NCBI GenBank assembly: GCA_902385225.1
Contig: CABMEU010000029.1
Location: 1-41,064 of the forward strand
Reading direction: 5' to 3'
Length of the DNA: 41,064 nt
From: an uncultured archaeon
GTDB lineage: Archaea > Iainarchaeota > Iainarchaeia > Iainarchaeales > JAAZKV01
Made by a program: the position numbers and the translations under genes. The notes beneath the pieces were generated by a model that was not told the origin of the DNA, did not search any database, and saw nothing but the letters and a program-made list of their open reading frames with translations. Every line of letters starts with the position of its first letter. The first letter of the stretch is position 1. This document shows, piece after piece, positions 26,529 through 35,236 of this stretch.

Positions 26529-26879
26529 ATGAATTCGCATTTAGCCGCAAATACAAAATCAAAGAAAAGTTTTGGCGGGTCTAAGGCTTCTCCTATTTTG
26601 AGTAGAGCCTTGGCAGAGAAATTAAGGCGCGAAGCGTCTAAGGGTAATGCATCGTTTGAGGAGCGTTTAGTTGCCGCTGAAAAAAAGTTTGGAACAGGCC
26701 AAATTCCTGCTCAGACACTTCAGCTGTTTGTTAATCGCCACTTTGGAAACGGAAGCTTTGAGCGGGCGAAGAACCATTTAATTCAAAACACGAATTTTCC
26801 AATACGCCCCCCTTATTCAAGAGAGAATTTACTTCAAATTATTAAGTGGCTTGAGGATGTTAATGGCTCAAAAAAATAG
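26529..26879 (+). CDS. Hypothetical basic protein
   Basis: 116 aa ORF with archaeal promoter-like AT-rich sequence upstream. Confidence 0.5.
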   Translation: MNSHLAANTKSKKSFGGSKASPILSRALAEKLRREASKGNASFEERLVAAEKKFGTGQIPAQTLQLFVNRHFGNGSFERAKNHLIQNTNFPIRPPYSRENLLQIIKWLEDVNGSKK

Positions 26880-26888
26880 GCTGGCTGC

Positions 26889-26963
26889 TTATTCGCAGCA
26901 GCAACAGCACTTCTCTTCTTTCTTAACAGTTTTCTTCTTCACGACTTTTTTCTTTGCAGGCAT
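26889..26963 (-). CDS. Lys-rich microprotein with a Cys5 tail (24 aa)
   Basis: Codon-by-codon translation MPAKKKVVKKKTVKKEEKCCCCCE*. Confidence 0.45.
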   Translation of the reverse strand: MPAKKKVVKKKTVKKEEKCCCCCE

Positions 26964-27033
26964 ATATACACCCTCCGCTCTCGCACTTTGAGCCGTAAAT
27001 GGTTAAAAAGAGTTTGCTTGGGAATTAATTTTA

Positions 27034-27945
27034 ATGAACGAAACAGATTTCATTTGGGTAAACGGCAAGATGGTTAAGTGGCAGGACGCCACTACTCACG
27101 TTCTCACGCACTCACTACATTATGGTTCAGGGGTGTTTGAGGGAATAAGATGCTATGAAACTAGTAAGGGTCCCGCTGTTTTCAGGCTTAAAGAACACAT
27201 TAAGCGTTTCTTTGAATCAGCCAAATTAATTTCAATTAAAGTTCCATATACGCAGGAGCAGATTATTGAAACAGTAAAGGAAATTGTTAAAGTGAATAAA
27301 CTCAAAGAGTGTTATATTCGTCCAATCACATATTATGGTTATGGAAAAATGGGGCTTGATACTAAAGGCGCAAAAGTGGATGTAGTTGTCGCGGCATGGC
27401 CCTGGGGCGCGTACCTTGGAGAAGATGGACTAAAAAATGGTATTCGCGCAAAAATTTCCTCCTATCGCCGACCTCACCCAAAATCAGTTCCGATTCATGC
27501 AAAAACTACCGGGGTTTATGTGAATAGTACTCTTGCCAAAATGGAGGCGCTGGGCGAGGGCTTTGAGGAAGCGGTTATGCTTGATTATAAGGGAAATGTT
27601 GCGGAGTGCTCGGGGGAGAATATTTTTATTGTTAAGAATGGCGTTTTGATTACTCCACCTCTTGATTTGTGCTTGGCTGGAATTACACGCGACTCGGTAA
27701 TTGAACTAGCAAAAAAGAGAGGAATTAATGTTATTGAAAAAGCTTTTCAAAAAGAGGAACTATTGGCGGCTGATGAATGCTTTATCACGGGGACTGCAGC
27801 GGAAATTACGCCGGTGAGGGAGATTGATAATACAAAAATAGGAACAGGGACCGCTGGGAAAATTACTGCGATGATTCAGGAAGAGTACAAGAAAGTGATT
27901 CACGGAAATAATAAGGATTATTTGAAGTGGCTTGAACTAATTTAA
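27034..27945 (+). CDS. ilvE: Branched-chain amino acid aminotransferase
   Basis: 'LTHSLHYGSGVFEGIRCYET', 'KTTGVYVNSTLAKMEALGEGFEEAVMLD', 'VAECSGENIFIVKNG', 'ECFITGTAAEITPVREID'. Confidence 0.92.
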   Translation: MNETDFIWVNGKMVKWQDATTHVLTHSLHYGSGVFEGIRCYETSKGPAVFRLKEHIKRFFESAKLISIKVPYTQEQIIETVKEIVKVNKLKECYIRPITYYGYGKMGLDTKGAKVDVVVAAWPWGAYLGEDGLKNGIRAKISSYRRPHPKSVPIHAKTTGVYVNSTLAKMEALGEGFEEAVMLDYKGNVAECSGENIFIVKNGVLITPPLDLCLAGITRDSVIELAKKRGINVIEKAFQKEELLAADECFITGTAAEITPVREIDNTKIGTGTAGKITAMIQEEYKKVIHGNNKDYLKWLELI

Positions 27946-27990
27946 TTTGAATCATGCAAATAATTGCTTCATTTTACATTTAGTGATTTT

Positions 27991-28818
27991 ATGAGAGTTG
28001 CATTCTTGGGTCCGCAAGCAAGTTTTTCTCACGAAGCCGCGCTGAAAGTTTTTCCAAAAGAAGAACTTGTTGCGGTTGATTCAATTCAAAGTGTTTTCAC
28101 TCATGTTTCAAATATTGTAGTGGATGCGGGGATTATTCCGCTTGAGAACTCAACTGAGGGAAGCGTGACATCAACACTTGATGCTCTTACCGACACAAAA
28201 TTAATGATTTGCGCTGAGCTGCTTCTAGATATTCGCCAATGCTTTTTGTCAAATGAAAAAGAGAGGGGCGCAATAAAGAGAATTTACTCACACCCCCAAG
28301 GGTTCGCCCAATGCAGAAAGTGGATTGAGCAAAACTTTCCGAATGCTGAACTTGTGGAGTGTTCAAGCACCGCAAAGGCCGCGCAGAGGGCATCAAAGGA
28401 AGCGGGATGCGCCGCAATAGCATCAGAAACCGCATCCGCAAAGTTTTCAATTGCGCTGATGGAGAAGAATATTAATGATATCTCGAGCAATAAAACAAGA
28501 TTTGTTGTTCTAATGCAAAGAGAGGCGGCGAAATCATTTGCTGCTGCCCACAAGGGCCCAAAACCAAAAACCTCAATTATTTTTGCGGTGAAGGATAAGT
28601 CAGGAATGCTGTTTGAAGCAATTAAATCTTTCAAAGAATTTGGGGTGAATATGACTAAAATTGAATCCCGCCCGTCAAAGCGCAATCCTTGGGAATATAT
28701 TTTCTTTGTTGACCTTGACGGAATGGTTGGGGAAGGAAAAATTGATTCCGCTTTGCTTGAACTTAACAATCACTGCGAGTTTGTTAAAATACTTGGAAGT
28801 TATTATAGAATTGAGTGA
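27991..28818 (+). CDS. pheA: Prephenate dehydratase with C-terminal ACT domain
   Basis: 'MRVAFLGPQASFSHEAALKVF', 'IIPLENSTEGSVTSTLDAL', 'IYSHPQGFAQCRKWI', 'TRFVVL', 'ESRPSKRNPWEYIFFVDLDG'. Confidence 0.93.
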   Translation: MRVAFLGPQASFSHEAALKVFPKEELVAVDSIQSVFTHVSNIVVDAGIIPLENSTEGSVTSTLDALTDTKLMICAELLLDIRQCFLSNEKERGAIKRIYSHPQGFAQCRKWIEQNFPNAELVECSSTAKAAQRASKEAGCAAIASETASAKFSIALMEKNINDISSNKTRFVVLMQREAAKSFAAAHKGPKPKTSIIFAVKDKSGMLFEAIKSFKEFGVNMTKIESRPSKRNPWEYIFFVDLDGMVGEGKIDSALLELNNHCEFVKILGSYYRIE

Positions 28819-28837
28819 AGTTAAGGGTGTGGGGCTT

Positions 28838-29182
28838 TTGGAGAAGAAAAACAAAAAAACAATTCTGGCGATTCTTATAACTTTAACTCTCTTAGGCATA
28901 TTCTTCGGCTGCACAAAAAGCGGGCTTGATGATGCTAAAGTCAATGCCACAATTACCTGCATTGGCTTGTGCAAAAAAGCGGTTGATGATAATGTTTCTC
29001 TTGTGAATGGTCCCTGTATTGGGCGCACACAAACTGATTGGGTCTGCGATGTTGCACATTCTCCTCGCGAAGCCGTTGATAATTTGCCTGCGAACCAGTG
29101 CGCTGATTATGCAAATGGACTTATGCATCACTTCGTCGAGGTTGATACAAATTGCCAGTTGATTTCAATCGATGGGCAATGA
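28838..29182 (+). CDS. Small Cys-containing lipoprotein-like secreted protein
   Basis: 'EKKNKKTILAILITLTLLGIFFGCTKSG' signal/lipobox; TTG 28838 or GTG 28829 start; 5 further Cys. Confidence 0.55.
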   Translation: MEKKNKKTILAILITLTLLGIFFGCTKSGLDDAKVNATITCIGLCKKAVDDNVSLVNGPCIGRTQTDWVCDVAHSPREAVDNLPANQCADYANGLMHHFVEVDTNCQLISIDGQ

Positions 29183-29214
29183 AGTATTTGCTTCTTTCTT
29201 TAAAAATAGAAATT

Positions 29215-29245
29215 GAAGAGACTTAGTTTCATACTTAGTCTCTTC
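29215..29245. terminator. Hairpin between convergent genes
   Basis: GAAGAGACT (29215-29223) / AGTCTCTTC (29237-29245), 9-bp perfect stem, A/T-rich flanks on both sides. Confidence 0.5.
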
Positions 29246-29266
29246 AAAAATAACTTTTCAACTTCT

Positions 29267-29575
29267 TTATTTCTTAGTTACTTTCGCTTCGCCCATCATA
29301 TACTTTGCTATGAGGAATACCACGAATGCGATTATTGCGAAGTTAATTAGTTCGCCAATGAACGCCCCAACTCCCCAGACAAATGGTCCTAGCGCGATTG
29401 TTGCCGTTCTCCACGCTCCGCCTGGAATGAATGGTGTGATTGTGGGCATTATGAGGTTATCAACAAGCGACTTAATCAGCGAGGTCGCCGCGACACCAAT
29501 AATGAATGCCACCGCCAAGGCGATTATTTTGTATTCCTTAAGGAAATCCTTAAACTCTTTCACTACTTCAAGCAT
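29267..29575 (-). CDS. mscL: Large-conductance mechanosensitive channel
   Basis: 'KEFKDFLKEYKIIALAVAFIIGVAATSLIKSLVDNLIMPTITPFIP' and C-terminal TM 'INFAIIAFVVFLIAKYMM'. Confidence 0.85.
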   Translation of the reverse strand: MLEVVKEFKDFLKEYKIIALAVAFIIGVAATSLIKSLVDNLIMPTITPFIPGGAWRTATIALGPFVWGVGAFIGELINFAIIAFVVFLIAKYMMGEAKVTKK

Positions 29576-29691
29576 TAAATCACCTGCAGCATTTCTTGGA
29601 AAAAGGGTTTAAATAGCAATCCTGCCGTCGCCCTGTTACTTTTTCCCGCAAGGGGTTTTGTTTTTTAAATCCTTTTAATCGCTTCTTATTT

Positions 29692-31470
29692 ATGATTAGG
29701 ACTCATACCTGCGGGGAATTAAATTCCAAACTTATTGGAAAGAAGGTTACGCTTCAGGGCTGGACGGATACTGTCCGCGACCATGGTCCAATTACTTTTA
29801 TTGACCTAAGGGACAGGTACGGCTCCACTCAAGTGGTAATTGACCACAAGAAGAGCACTGAGCTTCACGAGGTCGGGAAACAGGTTAGAAAAGAATTTGT
29901 TTTGCAAATTGAAGGTACTGTAAAAAAGAGGCCCGCAGGAACTGAGAAGAAAGCGCTCGCAACAGGAGAAATAGAACTTGACGCTGATAGTGTGAAGATT
30001 CTCACAAAAGCACTTCCCATACCAATTGATCTTACTGCAAGAACGGAAACTAATGAAGATTTAATGCTCAAGTACAGATATCTTGCGCTTAGAAACCCTG
30101 ATTTGCAGAAGAAGATAATTTTCAGGCACAAATTGGTAAAACTTGTAAGGGATTTTTATGATGAAGAAGGATTTTTGGAGATTGAAACGCCAATCCTTGC
30201 AAAGAGCACTCCTGAGGGTGCTAGAGATTATCTTGTTCCAAGCAGAGTTCACCCTGGGAATTTTTATGCTCTTCCGCAGAGTCCCCAGTTATTCAAGCAG
30301 TTGTTAATGATTGGCGGAATGGATAAGTATTTCCAAATCGCGCGCTGTTTTAGAGATGAGGATTTGAGAGCCGATAGGCAGCCGGAGTTTACGCAAATCG
30401 ATGTTGAAATGAGTTTTGTTAATGAAGAAGATGTAATGACGGTGAATGAAAAATTAATTCAAAGAGTGTTTAAGGAAATGATGGGCGTTGAAGTAAAACT
30501 TCCATTGCAGAGAATGCAATGGGACGAAGCGATTGAGAGGTTTGGAATTGACAGACCGGATACAAGATTCGGGCTTGAATTAAAGGATGTTACTAGTATT
30601 CTCTCAAAAGGAGAGTTTAATGCTTTCAAATCAGTTGTTGAGGGAGGCGGAATAATTAAGGCGATTAATGTTATTGGAAAGGCTGAGTATTCTAGAAAAG
30701 ATTTGAACGAGCTTGAGAATTTTGTTAAGATTTACCGCGCTCACGGGCTCGCTTACCTGAAATTTGTTAACGGGAAGTTTGACGGCTCAATCGCGAAATA
30801 CTTCTCTGAAGATTTGCTTGGCAAATTAAAGGTTGCGATGAATGTGAAAGAAAATGATTTGCTTGTAATTGTTGCCGATAAGGCAAAGATAGTAAATGAT
30901 TCGCTTGGATTTTTGAGAGTTCACTTGGCAAAGAAATTGGATTTAATCAAACCTAATACATTTAATTTGCTCTGGGTAAAGGATTTCCCGATGTTTAAGG
31001 TTGATGAAGAGGACGGGAGCATTACTTTTGAGCATCACCCATTTACTTCTCCAAGAATTGAGCACCTTGATTTTATGGAGAAAGAGCCTCTGAAAGTAAA
31101 GGCTCTTGCGTATGACTTAATCTTGAACGGAACTGAGCTTGGAGGGGGAAGTGTAAGAATTTATAATCCTGAGCTTCAGTCAAGAGTATTCAAGATGATT
31201 GGGCTAAGCGATGAGGAAGCAAATAAAAAATTCGGCTTCTTCCTTGAAGCATTCCGTTACGGTGCTCCTCCTCACGGCGGACTCGCGTTTGGGCTTGATA
31301 GGCTTGTGATGATTTTAAGCGGGGCGGATAGTTTGAGAGAAGTAATCGCGTTCCCGAAGAACAAAGCCGCGGTTTCATTAATGGATGATTCTCCTAGCGA
31401 AGTATCTGCTAAACAGCTCAAAGAATTAAGCATTGACCTCGCTTTGCCAAAGGAAGAAGAAAAGAAATAA
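29692..31470 (+). CDS. aspS: Aspartyl-tRNA synthetase, bacterial-type architecture
   Basis: 592 aa; 'TVRDHGPITFIDLRDRYGSTQVV', 'YALPQSPQLFKQLLMIGGMDKYFQIARCFRDEDLRADRQPEFTQIDVEMSF', GAD-like insertion, 'PPHGGLAFGLDRLVMILSG', 'REVIAFPKN'. Confidence 0.93.
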   Translation: MIRTHTCGELNSKLIGKKVTLQGWTDTVRDHGPITFIDLRDRYGSTQVVIDHKKSTELHEVGKQVRKEFVLQIEGTVKKRPAGTEKKALATGEIELDADSVKILTKALPIPIDLTARTETNEDLMLKYRYLALRNPDLQKKIIFRHKLVKLVRDFYDEEGFLEIETPILAKSTPEGARDYLVPSRVHPGNFYALPQSPQLFKQLLMIGGMDKYFQIARCFRDEDLRADRQPEFTQIDVEMSFVNEEDVMTVNEKLIQRVFKEMMGVEVKLPLQRMQWDEAIERFGIDRPDTRFGLELKDVTSILSKGEFNAFKSVVEGGGIIKAINVIGKAEYSRKDLNELENFVKIYRAHGLAYLKFVNGKFDGSIAKYFSEDLLGKLKVAMNVKENDLLVIVADKAKIVNDSLGFLRVHLAKKLDLIKPNTFNLLWVKDFPMFKVDEEDGSITFEHHPFTSPRIEHLDFMEKEPLKVKALAYDLILNGTELGGGSVRIYNPELQSRVFKMIGLSDEEANKKFGFFLEAFRYGAPPHGGLAFGLDRLVMILSGADSLREVIAFPKNKAAVSLMDDSPSEVSAKQLKELSIDLALPKEEEKK

Positions 31471-31541
31471 TTCTTTTTCATGACGCGATTGCAATTTCTA
31501 TTTTATTTATTTTTTTTTACATTTAATTTTAGTATTTAAAA

Positions 31542-31724
31542 TCAGTGCCTTATTAGCGAGTTTAGGTCGCTTACTTGTTTATTGTAATCCGCATTTCCCA
31601 AATTTCCCTGCTGCTTTCCGGCGGTTAAGGTTCCGGTGAGCGCCGCAATTACGACAGCAACTACAACTATCGCCGCGCCTATTATCAAAAGATACTCAAT
31701 TGCGCCCTGTGCTTTTTCTTCCAT
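31542..31724 (-). CDS. Short class III signal peptide (pilin-like) protein
   Basis: 'EEKAQGAIEYLLIIGAAIVVVAVVIAALTGTL', 60 aa. Confidence 0.75.
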   Translation of the reverse strand: MEEKAQGAIEYLLIIGAAIVVVAVVIAALTGTLTAGKQQGNLGNADYNKQVSDLNSLIRH

Positions 31725-31775
31725 ATTTCACTTAGGCATTATTAGTATAAAAGCGTTATGATATGGGTCTTTTTC

Positions 31776-32177
31776 ATGGATGGAATTGATAAGAAAATTG
31801 TTGAGATACTTTCAGGCGATGCAAGAGAGCCGTTTCTCTCAATCGCCCGCACGCTTGGTGTCTCAGAAGGAACAATTCGCCAGCGCGTATCTAAAATGTG
31901 CAAAAAGGGGATAATAAAAAAATTCACAATTGATACTTCTTCCTCAACAAATGCGGTTGTGGAGGTAGTGACTTCTTCAAGCTCTCCTACACACAAAATA
32001 GTTGAAAAAATAGCGAAGCTTGGAGTGTATAGAGTGTTTGAGGTTACTGGGAGATTAAGTATAATTGTAATAATTCACGCTCCGGATATTAAGGAGTTGA
32101 ATAATAAGCTTGAAGCGATTAGGGCGCTTGAAGGGGTTATGCAGACAGAAACATTCTCGGTGCTGAGGGAGTACTAA
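31776..32177 (+). CDS. Lrp/AsnC-family transcriptional regulator
   Basis: 'DGIDKKIVEILSGDAREPFLSIARTLGVSEGTIRQRVSKMCKKGIIKKFTI' HTH plus RAM-like C-terminal domain. Confidence 0.88.
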   Translation: MDGIDKKIVEILSGDAREPFLSIARTLGVSEGTIRQRVSKMCKKGIIKKFTIDTSSSTNAVVEVVTSSSSPTHKIVEKIAKLGVYRVFEVTGRLSIIVIIHAPDIKELNNKLEAIRALEGVMQTETFSVLREY

Positions 32178-32261
32178 CTAAAACTTCTTCGCTTTTCGTA
32201 ATTTTATTACGCATTTTTAAAGACTTCCATATGGGGCTTTATTTGTTGGGGTTAGTAAGGC

Positions 32262-33011
32262 ATGAACATTGCTATTATTGGACTGGGAAAAATGGGTCTT
32301 GCGATAAAGAAAGTCGCTCTTGAGAGAAACCACAAAGTAATTGCTATTGACCCTATTGCACCCGGCGCTGATTTTAAGGAAATTTCAAATAAAAGCCTTG
32401 ACGGGATTGATGTCTGCATTGATTTCACAACCGCGGCAACAGTTCTTGAGAACGCAAAGAAAGTCGCAGCACTTAAAAAAAATCTTGTTGTTGGCACCAC
32501 CGGCTGGTATGATAAGATGGATGAAATGAAATCCGCCGCGAATGGGATTGGGTTCTTGTGGAGCGGGAACTTTAGTATCGGGATGAATGTTTTCTTTCAT
32601 GCGGTGCGCGAAACCGCAAAGGTAATGAATAATCTTCCGGAGTATGATGCTGCGGTTCTTGAGGTTCATCATAATCAGAAAAAAGATTCTCCTGGAGGAA
32701 GCGCGCAAATAATCGGAAAAATAATTCTTGAATCAATGCCAAGGAAAAAGAAGATATTTGCCGACAGATTTGCTGATAGAAAGCCGAATCCTGATGAGTT
32801 GCATGTTGCGAGCATGAGATGCGGCAGCGTTCCTGGGACTCACACTGTTTTATTTGATTCTCCTGTTGATACAATTGAATTAAATCACATCGCCCGCGGA
32901 AGGGAAGGATTTGCGTTTGGGGCTGTGCTTGCAGCTGAGTTCTTGAAAGGAAAAAAAGGATTTTTTAGCATTGATGATTTGATGAAAGAGGTAATCGGGA
33001 AAGCGAAGTAA
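32262..33011 (+). CDS. dapB: 4-hydroxy-tetrahydrodipicolinate reductase
   Basis: 'IAIIGLGKMGLAIKKVALERN', 'DVCIDFTTAATVLENAK', 'VVGTTGWYDKMDEM', 'AAVLEVHHNQKKDSPGGSAQIIGKII'. Confidence 0.93.
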   Translation: MNIAIIGLGKMGLAIKKVALERNHKVIAIDPIAPGADFKEISNKSLDGIDVCIDFTTAATVLENAKKVAALKKNLVVGTTGWYDKMDEMKSAANGIGFLWSGNFSIGMNVFFHAVRETAKVMNNLPEYDAAVLEVHHNQKKDSPGGSAQIIGKIILESMPRKKKIFADRFADRKPNPDELHVASMRCGSVPGTHTVLFDSPVDTIELNHIARGREGFAFGAVLAAEFLKGKKGFFSIDDLMKEVIGKAK

Positions 33012-33049
33012 ATAATTTTTATCAAGATGTTTTTGTGGGCATGATATTT

Positions 33050-33940
33050 ATGGATGAAAAAAAGTTTCGGGGAGTTTTTACAGCAATAATTACTCCTTTC
33101 AAAAGAGATGAGAGTGTTGATTATGACTCTCTTGGAAAGCTTGTTGAATTTCAAATAAAAAACGGTGTCGCGGGGATTGTGCCATGCGGAACCACCGGGG
33201 AGTCACCCACTCTGAATCATGAGGAGCACAAAAAAGTAATTGATTTTGTGATTAAGAAAGTGAAGAAACGCTGCCTTGTTGTTGCGGGAACCGGAAGTAA
33301 TTGCACAAAGGAAGCTGTGGAACTCTCAAGGGACGCGGAGCACGCGGGTGCTGATGCTTTGCTTTTAGTGAATCCTTATTATAATAAACCAACTCAGGAA
33401 GGATTGTTTTTGCACTTTAAAAAAATCGCTGACTCGGTGAAAATTCCCGTTATTATTTACAACATCAAGGGCAGAACAGGGGTAAATGTTGAAACATCCA
33501 CTCTTATTAGAATAATCTCCGCGTGCCCGAATGTGCTTGCGGTAAAAGAGGCTTCCGGGGACCTAAATCAAATGATGGATGTTATCGCAAAAGCTCCAAG
33601 ATATTTCTCTGTTCTCAGCGGGGACGATAATATGACACTTAATTTAATTAAAGCGGGCGGAATGGGGGTAATTAGCGTTGCTTCTAACGCGGTTCCTAAG
33701 GAAATGGTTCAATTAGTTGACTTTGCGTTATCAAAGAATTATCCTGAAGCGGAAAGAGTTAATTCAAAACTCGCTTCATTCTTTGAAAACATCTTTATTG
33801 AAACAAATCCAATCCCGATTAAATTTGTTCTTGCGCAGAAGAAAATGTGCGAGGAAGTTTATAGGCTTCCGATGTGCGAAATGACAAAGGAGCATAAAGA
33901 GAAAGTTTCTGCGCTAATAAAACAGATGGGTTTAATTTAG
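33050..33940 (+). CDS. dapA: 4-hydroxy-tetrahydrodipicolinate synthase
   Basis: 'GIVPCGTTGESPTLNHEEHKKVID', 'IPVIIYNIKGRTGVNV', 'VLAVKEASGDLNQ' with catalytic Tyr and Lys; alternative start at 33041. Confidence 0.94.
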   Translation: MDEKKFRGVFTAIITPFKRDESVDYDSLGKLVEFQIKNGVAGIVPCGTTGESPTLNHEEHKKVIDFVIKKVKKRCLVVAGTGSNCTKEAVELSRDAEHAGADALLLVNPYYNKPTQEGLFLHFKKIADSVKIPVIIYNIKGRTGVNVETSTLIRIISACPNVLAVKEASGDLNQMMDVIAKAPRYFSVLSGDDNMTLNLIKAGGMGVISVASNAVPKEMVQLVDFALSKNYPEAERVNSKLASFFENIFIETNPIPIKFVLAQKKMCEEVYRLPMCEMTKEHKEKVSALIKQMGLI

Positions 33941-33982
33941 AAAGAAGCTCAATTTCTAGGACATTTTTTTGAGGGTGATAGC

Positions 33983-35218
33983 ATGGCAAAAATAAATTCC
34001 AACTACAACAAACTCGCTGCAGGGTATTTGTTCCCTGAAATTTCAAAGAGAGTGAAAATTTTCCTTGACAAGAACCCGGGTGTTAGTGTAATAAGGCTTG
34101 GAATTGGGAATACAACAGAACCATTAGTTCCCGGGGTAGTTTCCGCTTTGCACTCAGCGGTGGATAAACTCGCTGACTCAAAAACATATTCAGGGTACGG
34201 GGATGACCTCGCCACTTATGCGATTCCAAATTTTAGGGAAGCGATTGTTGATTATTATAAAAGAATGAATGTTTCAATTGAAAACGAAGAAGTTTTTGTA
34301 AGTGATGGAGCAAAATCTGATTTGGGAAATCTCTTATCAATCTTTTCAAATGATTCAATAGTTGCGGTTCAAGACCCTACTTATCCTGCATATGTTGATG
34401 CTAGTGTAATCTCAGGATTAACCGGAACTTCAAACGGGCAGCAGTATGCTAAAGTAATTTACATGCCCTGTAATGAAAAAAATAATTTCTTCCCGGAGCC
34501 TCCAAAAGCAAAAGCTGATTTGATTTTCCTTTGCTCTCCAAATAATCCGACCGGGGCAGTTGCTTCACGCGCACAATTGAAGGCATTTGTGGAGTACGCA
34601 AGAAAGAACAAAGCAGTAATAATATTTGATGCGGCATATAATTGGTATGTTTCAGATTCAGCACTTCCAAAAAGCATTTATGAAATTGAGGGCGCTTCTG
34701 AGTGCGCGATTGAAGTAAATAGTTTCTCAAAATACGCCGGCTTTACTGGTGTTCGCCTCGGATGGTCAATTATTCCAAAGAAATTAATGGTTGATGGTTC
34801 CGAAGCAGGAAAAGTTAATTCAATTTGGAACCGAAGACAATGTACTTTGTTTAATGGTGCCTCAAATATAGTTCAGGCCGGCGGGTTATTCGCCCTTTCT
34901 CCACAAGGGGTAAAGGAGAATTTGGGGCTTGTGAATTATTATCTTGAAAATGCGAAGATAATTCGAAGGGGGCTTGAAGAAAAAGGCTTGAAAGTTGTTT
35001 CAGGCGGAACAAATGCGCCCTACATTTGGGTTCGAACTCCTAAAGGAATGAAGTCCTGGGATTTTTTTGATAAAATCCTCTCAGAGGCGAATGTTGTTGT
35101 GACTCCGGGCTCAGGTTTTGGTCCAAGCGGAGAAGGATATTTTAGGGTAAGCGCTTTTGGCCACCGCGAGAATGTGATAAAAGCGGTTGAGAGTATCAGA
35201 AATAAGTTAAAACTTTGA
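33983..35218 (+). CDS. dapL: LL-diaminopimelate aminotransferase
   Basis: 'VIRLGIGNTTEPLVPGVVSALHSAVDKLAD', 'FLCSPNNPTGAVASRAQL', 'SFSKYAGFTGVRLGW'. Confidence 0.92.
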   Translation: MAKINSNYNKLAAGYLFPEISKRVKIFLDKNPGVSVIRLGIGNTTEPLVPGVVSALHSAVDKLADSKTYSGYGDDLATYAIPNFREAIVDYYKRMNVSIENEEVFVSDGAKSDLGNLLSIFSNDSIVAVQDPTYPAYVDASVISGLTGTSNGQQYAKVIYMPCNEKNNFFPEPPKAKADLIFLCSPNNPTGAVASRAQLKAFVEYARKNKAVIIFDAAYNWYVSDSALPKSIYEIEGASECAIEVNSFSKYAGFTGVRLGWSIIPKKLMVDGSEAGKVNSIWNRRQCTLFNGASNIVQAGGLFALSPQGVKENLGLVNYYLENAKIIRRGLEEKGLKVVSGGTNAPYIWVRTPKGMKSWDFFDKILSEANVVVTPGSGFGPSGEGYFRVSAFGHRENVIKAVESIRNKLKL

Positions 35219-35236
35219 TTTGTGTGGGCGATATTA

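Noticed and set aside
28284-28769. 161-aa minus-strand ORF opposite pheA
   Set aside because: Antisense shadow ORF of a well-supported prephenate dehydratase.
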